This document shows, in pieces, positions 38,401 through 51,246 of a stretch of DNA of 64,000 nt. The stretch covers positions 16,360,304 to 16,424,303 of the forward strand of contig OZ234496.1 in assembly GCA_965153455.1 (NCBI GenBank), in the 5' to 3' direction. The notes beneath the pieces were generated by a model that was given only the letters and a program-made list of their open reading frames with translations, did no database searches and was not told the DNA's origin. The translations under genes were made by a program, and so were the position numbers. Each line of letters opens with the position of its first letter. Within the stretch, counting starts at the first letter, position 1. This DNA is from Sphagnum compactum. Lineage: Eukaryota > Bryophyta > Sphagnopsida > Sphagnales.

Positions 38401-38748
38401 TTCTTTTGCCTATAACATTAGAAAGGAAATTTGTGTTGTGCTAAAGTTTTTCCTTTCTTTCTTGAAAAAATATGAAGAAATAAAACTCTTAATATGTTTT
38501 TTTGATGTTAAATTTTAGGGTTAAAAGCCTTTGTTTAGTGTCTTTATTCGTTGAAGAGAACAAGGTGTTGCTATTGTTGAGAAATATGATAGGAAATCCT
38601 TGTATCCCATGTTGTTGAAATGTCATCACCATTTGCATCCTTTGGTAGAAACCGAAATTTCCTTCACTAACATTGGTGTTAATGAGGGGTGTAATTTGAA
38701 TATATTTGAAAAGACTGCTAATACAAGTGAGCCAGCAAAAAAGAACTT

Positions 38749-39006
38749 GTGAACAAGGAGCTCTTCATTTTCAAACAATATCAAATGGATGTGAAGGAAA
38801 TAAAATGCTCTTTGCATTGGTGGCAAAAACATGAATCAATGTTTCAAACAGTGGAGGGCATTGTTGGATCCAAGATTGAAACTAAAAGAAGTTTCTCCTT
38901 AGCTAAAATCCTTAATTACAATCAAAAAAATTTAAGTTTTTTAAATTTATTAACAAAAATTGGCCTCATGATTCTAAAATTGATTGCAAATCATTGTCTA
39001 GTTTAG
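38749..39006 (+). pseudogene. Decayed hAT transposase C-terminal (dimerisation) fragment
   Basis: The frame contains CSLHWWQKHESMFQTV and GIVGSKIETKRSFSLAKIL, the familiar shape of the hAT dimerisation region, in which a tryptophan-rich W-W-Q/H motif is followed by a conserved S-x-x-x-E-R-x-F-S segment. The part between VxF and GIVGS is shortened, and no N-terminal zinc finger or catalytic-core residues precede it. Stops and frame breaks surround it. It is a dead fragment and gives no working transposase. Confidence 0.75.
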
Positions 39007-40010
39007 TGAAGTTCATTGATATGGATGGAGATGTTTTAAAAGAGTTAGAAGAATTTGAAGGTTCTTTTGAACGAGATGAAGTTGTGAATTTGTGACGTTG
39101 TTAAAAAAATATAATTGTTGGTTGAAAAAATATTTGATAAATGTTTGTTTGTTAGAAAATGACTCAAAAAATTGAAAAAAGACTTGAAATATTACATGTG
39201 CTTAAAAAATAAATTTCATATACATTTTATTTTGATAACCAGTTAATTAAAACCAGTGTAGATAATTGACTATTCTCACATACACAAGAACCAAAAATTT
39301 AAAGAACTAGTCGTGAGAAAATAAATCCAAATTTGAAACCCGCATCCAACCTCTAATTTTTTTTTTATAAATAATATTAAGAGAACCACCATATATGGTA
39401 AATTCTAAGTCCAAATCTAAAATATTTGGCAATTTTTTTCAAATTCAAGAACCTCTAGACTTGAGTCCAAAACTAAGTGCAATTCCATGTACATACTCCC
39501 TCATGTTAAAGAGAGTGTATTGATGTAGGGTGAAGCACCACACTGAGGGATTTTATAAGTTTGAACCTCTATGAAAGTGAAAGGAGTGAGAACCTTTGAA
39601 GCACCAAAGGGATCCCTTACCTTGCATAAAGCATTTTGAAAAAATAAGGATTCTCATCCACTCTAAGAATGGGTTTCACTTTGCAAATCCATCCCCATGT
39701 AAGCTCATAGGATTAAGCCCATTCCAAATGCTCAAGTATTTTTTCCAAAAACATTATGCCAAATATTTTATAACAAATTAAAACCAAGGACTACATAAGT
39801 ACGAAGCTCAACAACGGATTAAAATTAATATTTATATATAACATTCAACTCACTTATCAAGTTTTTTATTTTATTTAGATCACTGTCTTTATTTAAAGAA
39901 CCTGACCATATGTTCAAGAATGTTTTTTTTCAGAGTTCTGATTTCAGGTTCAAATCTAGCAAAAAGACTAGTTTCACAAACCCAAGGTACCCTCAGAACA
40001 CTGGTTCTTA

Positions 40011-40038
40011 ACCATGGTACCAGTGTAGGTACCATGGT
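40011..40038. repeat. Perfect 11-bp inverted repeat with 6-base loop
   Basis: ACCATGGTACC (40011-40021), spacer AGTGTA, then GGTACCATGGT (40028-40038). It could form a stable hairpin. It lies inside the long-inverted-repeat element and has no assigned role. Confidence 0.9.
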
Positions 40039-40257
40039 GGTACTCACCCAAAGAAGTGCACTGGTGACTTTTGATTCAGTCTGGAGCCCTGAAATGTGGT
40101 TTGTCCAACAACAATAACAAGTAGGGCTAGGTAATTGGCATTCTGGCTTTGGAAGTGTGCAGAAAAAGTGTTCCAATATTATATAACTGTACCTCTGTGA
40201 ACATAACACTGGTGGTGTCTTTGTCCCTTGGTTTCTGCCATGAGTGTTTCTGGCTGG

Positions 40258-40260
<3 letters not shown>

Positions 40261-40298
<38 letters not shown>
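40261..40298 (+). repeat. (GT)n microsatellite
   Basis: An uninterrupted GT dinucleotide tract of close to 40 bases lies inside the long-inverted-repeat element. It gives rise to spurious Cys/Val and Thr/His reading frames on both strands. Confidence 0.95.
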
Positions 40299-40299
<1 letters not shown>

Positions 40300-40387
40300 C
40301 TCACACTTCAATGGTCCTTTCTGAAAACTGCCATCGACAGGACTCTCAAAACTGTGAGCCAAGCAAACCCTGGTTTCAATACCCATG

Positions 40388-40867
40388 TTCAACTACACAA
40401 TCGAGTTATCCGTAAAGTCATCCTGTCTTTGGACCCTTGTTTGACTCTCTAATCCCTGTTTTGAGTGCGGTGAGTGGAATGGTAAAAGTGAGTGGAATCG
40501 CATACCATTCAACTACACAGTAGAGTTATCCGTAAAGTCATCCTGTCTTTGGACCCTCGTTTGACTCTCTAATCCCTGTTTTGAGTGCGGTGAGTGGAAT
40601 GGTAAAAGTGATTGGAATCGTGTACCATTCAACTACACAACAGAGTTATCCGTAAAGTCATCCTGTCTTTGGACCCTCGTTTGACTCTCTAATCCCTGTT
40701 TTGAGTGTGGTGAGTGGAATGGTAAAAAGTGAGTGGAATCACATACCATTCAACTACACAATAGAGTTATCCGTAAAGTCATCCTGTCTTTGGACCCTTG
40801 TTTGACTCTCTAATCCCTGTTTTGAGTGCGGTGAGTGGAATGGTAAAAGTGAGTGGAATCACATACC
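40388..40867 (+). repeat. 120-bp tandem repeat, 4 copies
   Basis: Copies start at 40388, 40508, 40628 and 40749 with TTCAACTACACA. Each contains GAGTTATCCGTAAAGTCATC, TTTGGACCCT(T/C)GTTTGACTC and GGTGAGTGGAATGGTAAAAG. Copies are nearly identical. Each unit also contains GGAATGGTA and, near its end, TACCATTC, giving a small inverted repeat across the unit boundary. Confidence 0.95.
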
Positions 40868-41108
40868 ATTTTATAGACTGATATGGGTATCAGTTCAGAA
40901 AAATGTCTGATAATGCTTGATTTAGTGAAGAATATGAGGAGGAGGAGTCAAGGCCTTGGTAAGGCAAATCCGGAACTAGGGGTGAAACTCCCTCGAGGAC
41001 CAATTTAGATGAGACAATTAGTTTGGTCCCCTTCTTTCTTTTCTTCTTGTGTACTGCTTTCATCCTGACTTCTAATTTCATTTCCAGTTTCAGTAGAACT
41101 GGGGCCCA

Positions 41109-41493
41109 ACTGTAACAACCAGTTTTGGGCACTCTAATATATAGGCTTTTTAAAGTTGTGTTATCTTCATTTTGGAACACTAGTTGGAACTGAATTATGT
41201 GACCCAGCACCCACCAGTGCACCATCCATTGGAAACTGAATTATGGCTTTGTTTGTGGATGAACTACATCCGAGATTTTCATATTGGTAACTTATCAGGC
41301 AAACCCTCCTCACTCCCCCTTCACACTACCCAGGTAAACTACCTATCAAAGGTAAGAAGGTAGAGAAGGTAAGTGGTTACTATACAGGTAAGTAAGTTGG
41401 TAAGGCACTTGGTGACTACATGGTAGGTAGATGCGCATGCATGGTTAGTACATGGCTAACCAGTGTGGTTAGCTATGAGACACAAATACAATG
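41109..41493 (-). repeat. Right arm of the long inverted repeat
   Basis: Reverse complement of 38016-38400, beginning ACTGTAACAACCAG and ending CACAAATACAATG. A related end (TTAGCTATGGGACATGAAAC followed by AATGAA) occurs alone at about 48495-48522, which suggests a wider family. Confidence 0.9.
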
Positions 41494-43679
41494 AATTGTT
41501 TTTGTAATATGAAATTAATCTTTTCTTAGCTTGTGTTCTTGGATTGAATGCATTCACACGTGCATTATAACATAACAAACATTTCATTACTTGTGGATGC
41601 TCCAAGTTCACAAGTTTGTTATCATTTATACAAAAAAATGATCGACACAAAAGATTTCTTCCTTTTAGTTTCCACAATTTTCTTTGACTATGCAATTTTT
41701 TCAAATTTTGTTTCATAATTTTTTCTTCATTTTCAATTTCTAGATTTTTGTCAATTTTAGATTGTAAACTAGGATTTACTTTAGACTCTTCTTCCACATT
41801 TTTTTCTTCTATAACAACCTTATTCATGAAAATATCACAAGTTTCATTTATTTTGTTTTGATTTTTTAATCATTGCTCCATTTTGTAGTTTTCACAAAAG
41901 ACTTAATAAAAGAAAAAAAAATTATGCTTTACCAGAATTATCTTAAAAAATGAATACAATTACAAACAAACAAATAAAAGAATACAATATAATAAGATAA
42001 GGTTTGAAGGTTGAGAAAACAATTACAAGCATTTACAAAGAAAAAAGGTTTAAAAGTTAAAAAATGAAAAAATACGATGTAACAAATGAGTGAAGAATGT
42101 TTAAGATTAAGGTTCAAATTAATGCTTAGGAATATCTAGATGCATGTCCAAGTGTAAAAAAACTAGCAAATATATATATAAACCAAAAAAAAAAGTGACA
42201 AATAAACATACAAAGCACATACAAGAATGCAAGAAAACAAAAACATACAAGAAAGAAAAACAAAAATGTGAAGAAAAAAACTTACTAGAACTTAATGGTT
42301 GATGTGCATGCCTTTTATGCACCACCTCTTGTGCAAATAAGTAAGGGAGAAGTAGCAAGTAGGAGGGCAAGCTTGAAGCTCAATGTAGGCGAACAAGAGG
42401 GTAGGGAAGTAGGTGTTTGGTACTTGAACCAAGGTGTGGAAGCAAGCAGGTGGTGATGGTGGAAGTAGGCATAGGTGGAGGAGGCAGAAATAGGTGGCGG
42501 GTAGCAAGTAAGCGACATGCACTAAATAGGTGGAGCAAGCGCAAAGGAGGCAAGTAGGCGACACGCAAGCAAAGTAGGTGTGAAGGAGGCAACGACGAGG
42601 CGACAAGTAGGAATAGAGTAGGCAAAACAAAAGTTGCAAACAATGGAGGTGTTTCAATTCAAAGAAAACAAAACGACTTTAACTAGCAAGAACACAAAAA
42701 CACAAAAACACAAAAAAGAAGCAAAAAAACCATCCTTCCAAAGATTAAAATGTGCAAAGCGATTGCAATGCAAATTTTTTGATAGCTTTCGAATGAAAAA
42801 ACAAGAATGAGAAGAAGAGGGAGTGAGAATGAAATTGTTTTGTTTTGATGGCACCAAACCTTAATTGCGTTGGTTTCTTCCAAAAGCTCCTACCCAATAC
42901 ATAACACTTAACCCCCTACACCTACGACCTAACCCCCCTTAGTAGAGAATCAAATTTTCATAAAAGAAATTTACATAACATGATTTTTAATTTTTGAATT
43001 AAAAAAAAAGGAGGATGAGAGTCTCAGCCTTCATTCTTTCATGAAAGAGAATCAAACGTCAAAATATCAATCATGATATCATTTTAAGTGATATTCGAAG
43101 GTTTCGATGGGTGATGCTTGAGTGATACATGGCACTCCTTGGGATACCCACCAACACTAGTCTGAATCATCCAACCACAACATCACATGGTGAAAAATAA
43201 TGACATTCAAATATATTTAAACATTAGATTAATTTTAAATATGTATTTCAAAAATCAAATGTAATATTTTTATTTTAGAATTCAAGCTATATAATCAAAT
43301 GTAATGTTTTTAATTTTTCATAATTTTCAACTTTCATATGTTAAAAAATTGCATATTAATTAAAAATATTTTGAAATGGTTTTGGAAATTTGAATTATTT
43401 TTTCAGTATCTAATCTCATAATTACATATACTTGATTTTTTAATAAAAAAAATCGAATGTCAACAATTTTTCATTAATTTAAAATATTCATTAATTTTTT
43501 TTCATCAAAGTGATTTGTAGTTTTTAATGAAATTAATTCCACATGTGAAATACATAAATAAGGATTATTCTACCAAATTTTTTTTCTTTTAATTTCATAA
43601 TGAAATTGATTAAAATTTTAATTTTCATTATATTATTACATTATTTATTATTATATTTAGTTAGGCTACATAATGTTTT

Positions 43680-44420
43680 TTTTTTTTTTGCATTTCTAAT
43701 GAAAAATTATTGAAATTCAATATGTCCTACACCTTGGGTTTAAAAATTACAAAAACACCTTTATTGAATCTTATTGTAAGTCTTTCCAATAGGACAAATA
43801 GTGTGCGCTAAATCTAAAAGCCAATTTTCATTTTCATGAAAAATTAAATTTTCATTTGTTATTGAATTTCCAATGATAAAAATTATTCATATTTCAATAT
43901 TTCTTGCATCTTAGGTGTAAAAATACAACTCACCTCCATTAAATCCTATACATTGAGAGACTTTCAAAAACACGAAAAGTTTACCCCAAATTCTTTAGCT
44001 TAAGTCTATAAATCACATTTAATTTTCATTCATATTTGGATTTTCATTTGTTATTGAATAGTGAATTTTTGATTACAAAACATCAAAAAATTCAAAATCT
44101 CTTGCACACCTTTAATTAAAAAATTATGAAAATATTTCCATTAAATCCTAGTCATTAAGGGCTTTCCAACAACATCAAGAACACACCTAGTCTTCCTATT
44201 TAGTCTAAGTTTGATTTCCAATTTTTATTTTCATTAAAAATTTAAAATTTCATTTGTTGTTGAATATCTAGACACAAAAATAATCAAAATTTAATATCTC
44301 TTACTTGTTGAAGGCTTTCCAACAATATCAAGAAAACTGCACCCCAATTGCCCTAATTTGTTTTGTTTTGATTTCATTGAATTTTCAATAATAAAATTTA
44401 GACTCAATAACTTTTGCACC
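43680..44420 (+). repeat. Degenerate ~190-bp repeat array, about 4 units
   Basis: Each unit has TTTTCATTTGTTATTGAAT, then AATTTCAATATCTCTTGCA, then CCATTAAATCCTA..CATT, then GGCTTTCCAACAATATCAAG and a run like ACACACC. Related single copies lie at 17400-17620 (same strand) and 46490-46720 (opposite strand). The units look like remnants of a dispersed element or old satellite. Confidence 0.65.
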
Positions 44421-46489
44421 ATGAGTCCAAAAACTTGGTGCATCCCTATTGATTGATTTTTTCAATGGTACCACTAGCATGATAGGAGGTGTTGTTTTGG
44501 GAGACCTCAATGTGACAAAAGAAAGAAAACAAACAAACTTACTTAATAGTAGGATCATCGTATATAACAATTGAGAACATGAGAATTATACATCATCCAA
44601 AAGTATCATTACAATCACATTATATTTGCATGATTGATTTTAGTTACATTAGTCATAATATCAAGTCAATTTATTTCACATGAGTGCTAGATTTTTACAT
44701 CTCCAATATAATGTACGATTTGACTAGATAGCTAAAGGTTTTTAAATTGTAATGAACATATCTACGTTTGATGTTACTCAAATCAAACACAATTAGTCAT
44801 TTCAAATTAATAATTTTGATTCTACAATCAACTTAATCACAATTTGACTAACATAAAAACCATTTTTTTTAGTAATACTTGAAACACTCACGAAAATGAG
44901 AAAAAAAAATTCAAGAATCAAATGGAAGTACTCACAAAACTCTTAAGCAACATTCTCATTTTGAGAGTTGAGTCTCATGTAAAGTCTCAAATATTTGAGA
45001 TGTGATATTTTGATGCAAGTGTTATATATATATATATATACATATATCAAACATGATACTTGTCATCACTTATTGAAAATATTCTTTGAAATCTAGCACT
45101 TTTGCACTTTGTTTTCACCAAAATCCTTTGCATGATTGCTCTAGTTTTTTTTTTTTTTGTTCTGGACCAAGTGGCAAAAATTCACTCTCAAAAGAACACT
45201 GCTACTAGCATGCAATTGAGTTGTAACTGAGTTCCATCCAATAGTGTGCTTGGCTGGTGTTGCTTCACTTGGCCGATTCAAGGTTGGATGTCTGAAAATG
45301 TAAACTTGAATAACTCAAATTTGGTTTTTCGCATCCCCCATTAACTTGTAGTGTATGAAGGCTGGCACATAAGAATGCCCCTTTACTTTCTTCTTTCTTT
45401 CTTGATTGCAAAAGCAAACTTGCCACTCGCATTAGCACACCCAAAGTTTGTCTACTAGTACCATAGTGTCATCGCACATGCAACATGTTAGTGTTGAATA
45501 GTTATTTGATTTTGAAGATTCCATTCCCAAAAAAAAAAAAATTCAAAACTTTATTTCGCTTCACTAATTTTTGAGCTTTGAAAATTATATTTTGAAATGT
45601 TTAAATATTTTTGAAAATAATGTAGTTAGTGTTGAACTTGCCATTGTACAACTACAGTACAATCATGAACGTGACTTTGTTTGAACAAATTTCCAATTAT
45701 AGGCCATCAGCAGCTAGCAACTCCATGTAGCTCCAACATTGGCTATATCATAGCATAGCACTTTGGATGAAAAAGTCTTATCTTGTGTGTAAAAGATCAC
45801 CACCATGTTTGTTGTTTTCTTCACACCAATTTTGAAACAAGTGCACAACAAACTTTCTTCTTCCTTTGCAATTGGGTTTCCATTGTTCAAGTGATCTTTT
45901 TGCATATTTAATTTTGATCCAAAGAAATAAGAATACTCAAATTTTATTGTGCAAGTTTTTTGCCTATGTTCTTCTAAGGGGACCATTGTTCAAAATCCAC
46001 ATGCCCATTATGCAAATCTGTGTCAAGCCATGAAATTTCACCGACCAAAATAAATTAGACTCTCGTTAAAAATAATGTGCACCAATTACACTTAAACGAC
46101 ATCAATAACACTTTAAGTTAGACATTCTGCACATCAGAAAACGAATAACGACGTGTTAAACCTTACACTAAATTCGAGTTGCTCAAAGTGAATGAATTTG
46201 AGATTATCACTATTGTTTAATATTTGAATCACTCAACTCCCATTTTGAAGTGTTCAACATATTGTAATCCGTTATAATTTAATTAACTATAGACTTGTTT
46301 GAACTATTGTGTTATAAGCATTTCAACATGTCCATTTTTTTTGGGTAACATTGCAAAATTCACATTGTGACAAGTTGTTAACTTTGACAAAAAATGCAGT
46401 GTTTTTGGTATGGCGTATTTATTTACTAAGGAAGGTAGTTTGTTTGCTTGGTTTGTCATGTTGAAATATCCCAAACCACAATAGCCCCT

Positions 46490-46720
46490 ATTGTGCTTTT
46501 GATATTGTTAGAACTTAGCCCCCTCAATGAGTAAGGGTGCAAATAAGATGGTTTTAGTAATGTTTAGATTGACAATGTAAGAGTTACTGAATGCTAAATA
46601 GTTTAGTCAAGGAAAATTTCATAGAATTAAAATTAATTTTCTTGGGAAAATGGGGGTGCATTCTTGATATTGTTGAGAAGCCCTTAATGAGTAGGATTTA
46701 ATGGAGGTTGATTTCATGAT
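46490..46720 (-). repeat. Inverted copy of the ~190-bp repeat family
   Basis: The phrase GTGCATTCTTGATATTGTTG followed by AGAAGCCCTTAATGAGTAGG is the reverse complement of the unit core found at 44100-44340. This supports a dispersed repeat, not a purely tandem one. Confidence 0.65.
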
Positions 46721-48879
46721 TAATGGAGATATGCCATAACAAAAACATGTAATTTTCAGTGGAAAATTTGTATGACACATTTTCATGTTGTTTATAAATT
46801 TTTTGATCATACATGATTTCCAAAGTTTCTGACAACATCCCTTTGGAATTTTTTTTGCATAATCATTTCACTTACACATTTTCAATGTTCCAAAATTAAA
46901 TACAATCTGTTAAAACTACTTTCAATTTTCCCATTGATGTTACTAAGAATTCTTTACCAAAGTACATACCAAGTACAGATCCATTGTAGTTGTTCCTTTG
47001 ACAGCCTTAAATAAAAAAATTTAGTTATTCATAAAGTTCTCACATAAGTAGAGAAGATGTTCCAAATTAAATCACATCATGTCACATCTTTAGAAACAGA
47101 TACAAAGTTGATTATTGATGTTCCCAAAGTTCCCAATCATGTCCTTGAAGTAAATCCCCTGGTTCTTTTTATTCATGTTTCCAATAGTTAGAGCTCATAC
47201 GGAGGAAGAGTCCAAATAATTTAAAGTTGGGAATAATGGGACCCCTTTACATAGGACTATGGGCTAAGGGTTTCAACGCCTCATCCTATGGAGCTTCTTA
47301 AGCAATCTAAGGCTCGCTTTAAACTAGGAGTTGGGTCCAAAACATTTTGGGGCCAATAATAGGAAATTTGAGCACTTCTTGGCTCGTTGTTTGGTCCCAA
47401 GTTATTAATAAAATATTATTTGTTTGGAGGCCAATGAGATCATGTGTTAAGTCATTAAAGCTAAAACTAAGCACCAAGGCTTCAACCTTTCATATTCTTT
47501 CATTTTTTCTTCATATCATTCTTCTCTCATCTTTGCTCTTCTCAAGGTTAAACCTTAAACGTCTTCTCATCTTTGCTTCCCTTCTCCAGTTAAACCTTAA
47601 AAGCCAGACCACCATGGATGAGCATAGACACAATATTCTTGTAATTCTTGTGCTTTTTCATGGCCATATCTCAAGTAGGAAAAATAGAAACCCCCCCCCC
47701 CCCTCTATCATTTCGAAACGAGCACAAAATCTCAACAAGAGGAGAGAAAAATGAAGAGAGATGAAATGAAGAAAGAGAAAATATAGGGTTTGATTTAGGG
47801 TTTACTTGGATCCTACGGTGTGGATTTCATTAAAACGACAGTATTTTATTGGGGCATTGGCACCAAGGGTTGCAAATTGACCTCACAAGTTGTTAGGCAT
47901 TTTTATTTTTTTGGCCTTGGGGTCAAGTCAGGGTTACGAAGTGATAGATTTTTTATAAAAATGTTTTTTTTTCCAGCCCTTGACTCCTAGTGCAAAGCCC
48001 TTGGGGGCTTATTTCAATGATTACACCAATAGGAATGCTTGATTTGAGTTGGACCTTGGCCTTGACTCCTAGTGTAAAATGGGCCGAAGTTCCCACAGAA
48101 TGTCGGGAGGGATGTGGGTCAAGAGTTTTTTGTCTTTATAAGACACATTGTCGGTTCTGGGTTTAAGGCTGGTTTCAATACTCATACAAGGTATCAATAA
48201 ACCCTCCTACTAGTTTTTTCACCTACAATGAAATCTATATAATAATTCTAATTAAATTTAACATCGACACAAGTAATGATGAATTATTGAAAACCGTATG
48301 AAAACATAAGGAAAAAAATAGAAACAGTTGATTGTCACTCATAGTGTGCAGCAATGTGAAGCTCCAAATTGGGTAAGTATTCTTTATAAGTAAGTAAGGA
48401 ATGTAAGTGCTTACTATATAAGTAGGTAACTCATTTGATGGTTATTAGTTGCGTACATATATGTGATTTGGTCTTTACATAGCTGATCGCTGTTAGCTAT
48501 GGGACATGAAACAATGAAAATTTTGTTTCCTGTTTACTATCATCGGTCCTGCATGGTGCACTGGTCCTGCATGGTGCACTGTTCACTCTGCTCAGTTTTT
48601 GCAGTCATGCATTTTGAAGACCAGATGAGAGATGTGAGGTGAGGAGGTGTGTAGAGAGAGCTGGGGCAAACAATGTAATGGAAAGCTGCTATGTTAGCCA
48701 AAAAAAACAATTCTTTATTTGGTCATAGTTGATTTATGGAAAGGTGCTACAATATTCGCTTCCATTAAGTAACAACTACTTTCAGAATTAGGATTTTATC
48801 TGAAGTATCTTTGCAGTTTGCAACACTTTTGATCTCATGCAAGGTCCATTTCAGCCGAATGTTGTTACCTTCAGACTTG

Positions 48880-49170
48880 GCTATCCCAGCGGCCTTTTTG
48901 TTTTGGGTGTGAAAATTTGGTAGTTTTCTGTCGCAAGCAAGTTCGATGGCTTTTTGAAAAAAAATCGAGCCAAAAATCTAATTAAAAATAAAATTCCCAA
49001 AAAATCACCAGATTTTCTATACATGATTTTAAGTAGGTAGCAAAAACAACATAAGAATGTTTTGGTTTTTTTCCCTTTCATTTTGGATTGCCAAATGCAG
49101 CTCAATCAGCTTATGGATGATCACCAACTTGGCTACATCACAATATTGAAAAGCAAAACACTGTACCCTA
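48880..49170 (+). repeat. Member of a TTGGCTA-containing dispersed repeat family
   Basis: The end of this block (GATCACCAACTTGGCTACAT, CACAATATTGAAAAGCAAAA, CACTG) resembles the block at 4790-5085, which has GATCGCCAGTTTGGTTGGCT and then GTCACAGAATTGAAAAGAAA. The blocks at 49390-49560 and 52990-53320 share pieces such as TTTCATATCTG and GGCCAAAATTGGCTAA-like sequence. Boundaries are uncertain. Confidence 0.5.
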
Positions 49171-51246
49171 AGCCTAATTCAGGTTATATATTTGCTACAT
49201 CTATCACCAAAAAATGACACAAATTATTATTTTGAAAATGTCTTTGTTTTTATGAAGTTGCTTATCTCTTTTGACTACATAATCAAGTTCCTTTTGCCCA
49301 TGTGTACAAATGACATTATGTTGGTGAATTTTCACCAAATTTTCACCTGAGATATCTGATTCCAAACTATACTAACGATCTTTCATGAAAAAAATGGCTC
49401 AAATTTGTCAAAATTTGAGGGATGTTCTTCTTCCAAATCAGCATATAGTAGTAGGTAGTCAATGATATAGTAGGATTGCTGACATGGTTTTACTTTCATA
49501 TCTGATAATGGCCAAAATTGGCTAAACCTTTTTCTGGAACATCATCACTTTAGCTCAGGATTATTGTCAATATTCCTTTTTTATGAAATGCAAGGAAATA
49601 AAAAGAGAATTGTTTCCTTAAAGAGAGAACCCAACCGAGGTTTTCATACTTGCACATTCTCCTAAGGTTCAGGAACACCCTTAAGCTCACACCCTCAGGT
49701 GAGAGAACACACTCATACGGGAATCTCCACTACCAACATGAAGCTAGTTGCCCAAGTTGTAGGAGATGCATGACTCTCGCACGAAATGATTCTGAGTTCA
49801 ATTCAGAAATAATATAGAGGCCATGATGATAGTTGTGATAATTAATAATCAATGCAACTATAGTGAAATGTTCACCGATGATGTCAATCCATAATTAAAA
49901 ACTATATATTCAGTGCATGTGAGTTCAAACTTCAAACCTCAAAGGAGGGTTGGGCAATAACTATGTTGCCTTCATTATGGTGATTAGAAAGTGACAGCCT
50001 CTTTAAATTATAGAAGCTTATATAAGATGAAGAGTTATGAACAGAATGGCAAATAGTACTCCAAACTTCAAAGCTTTCCCTGAGTTATGGCAATCATGTT
50101 GTTGCTGTATTTGCATGAAACACTTACATCTCTGCCAGGATATAGATATGGGGGCAAAGAGGGGGGAGTTTAATTTTTTCACCCTGCATTTTATTGTGGC
50201 TTTGGGTGAACCAGCAGGCTTCTGTGGGAAGTCTCTCTGAGTTCAAAGGTTTTATTAAATCTCAAGAATTGGTTTTTGAAATTGCATCAAAGGTTTTATC
50301 AAATTAAAAATTATGATAAAATGCGTTTCTGTTCATTATGTGATTTCATTGGATTTTGAGTGAATTCACTAGACTCAGTAATCGAGGACAATGAATTCAA
50401 CAATCCATACAGGACTAGTGAATTGCACCCACATTTTGTCATGCTATAAAAGTTAATAATCAAAATTGAAAGTTCATCTCAAAATTCAAGAGGACACTTG
50501 AACATCCATTACCACCTATAATCCAGCTACAGAGCCTGCGAGATTATATCCGATAATCAGTCACCTCAAGCTGGTTACTGGAAATAACTAGTTTTCAGGG
50601 AGCGTGCCTCAGGTGCATGCTTCATGCCCGAAGACCAGGTGTTGTGTGGAGATGGCGTATGGCAGTGAGCCAGTAGCGTGTGAGGGTGGTCGGTCCGCAC
50701 TTATGAGTTGTGAGTTATAAACTTGTGTGCAGCCTTGTCTCTTTGGAGACATGTTCTGTGTTGAAATTTAGGCACTAAAGGGCCTCTCGCTCAAGTTTAG
50801 GTGCTGGGTCAATGTGACTACTATAATTTATAGCCTAAATACTCTTTTGGGGGGTTTTTCCACGACTCCGCATGACTGAAAAATATTGACATATAAATTT
50901 TTTTGTAAAGTTAATTTGTGTGTGACAGACAGTTCTGTTCTGTCATGGAACATATATAGAGGAACGTGGGGTGTGTCTGGTGAGGATTCAGAGAACAGTG
51001 TGGGACAGATTTCCTTTTGTTCTTATTAAATCTCACCCTCTCTTAAGGACTTTCAATGTCCCCTTGAAAGTAAAACTTAACTTACTGCCAGAGGACAAGA
51101 GCTTCTGACCAAATCACAGATTGTTCAATAGTTTTATATCTCACCAGTGTTTTGCCAACTTCTCCAGCTGACACTGTACTTTGGCCATGATGATGACTAG
51201 TAACGACTTCTCTAGTATTCATATGTAGAGAAATGCAAGCAAGCAA

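Larger units (their letters stand above)
38016..41493. mobile_element. 3.5-kb transposon-like unit with 385-bp terminal inverted repeats
   Basis: The arms 38016-38400 and 41109-41493 are reverse complements of equal length; by eye I count about seven mismatches. Their outer ends read CATTGTATTTGTGTCTCATA. The interior contains a decayed hAT transposase C-terminus (38749-39006), a (GT)n tract, a short perfect palindrome-like repeat and a 120-bp tandem array next to the right arm. Long TIRs are typical of MULE or foldback elements, whereas hAT elements usually have short ones, so the hAT piece may be a nested relic. Flanks AACTATTTT and AATTGTTTT match at 7 of 9 bases (offset by one base from the left arm), a possible but unconvincing target duplication. 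Confidence 0.8.

Noticed and set aside
39889-40392. 167-codon open frame on the minus strand
   Set aside because: Part of it is the translated (GT)n tract (a His-Thr run), and the rest shows no domain; chance.
38016-41493. Intact autonomous hAT or MULE transposon
   Set aside because: Only a short, internally deleted C-terminal hAT fragment is present; no catalytic core or second reading frame is visible.
42292-42657. Cys/Leu/Pro-rich open frames on the minus strand
   Set aside because: They come from GCAAGTAGG-type low-complexity sequence; all three minus frames are open at once, which is a composition effect.
47347-47754. 135-codon open frame
   Set aside because: Composition is Leu/Ser-rich without motifs and it crosses a C homopolymer run; no splice partners.
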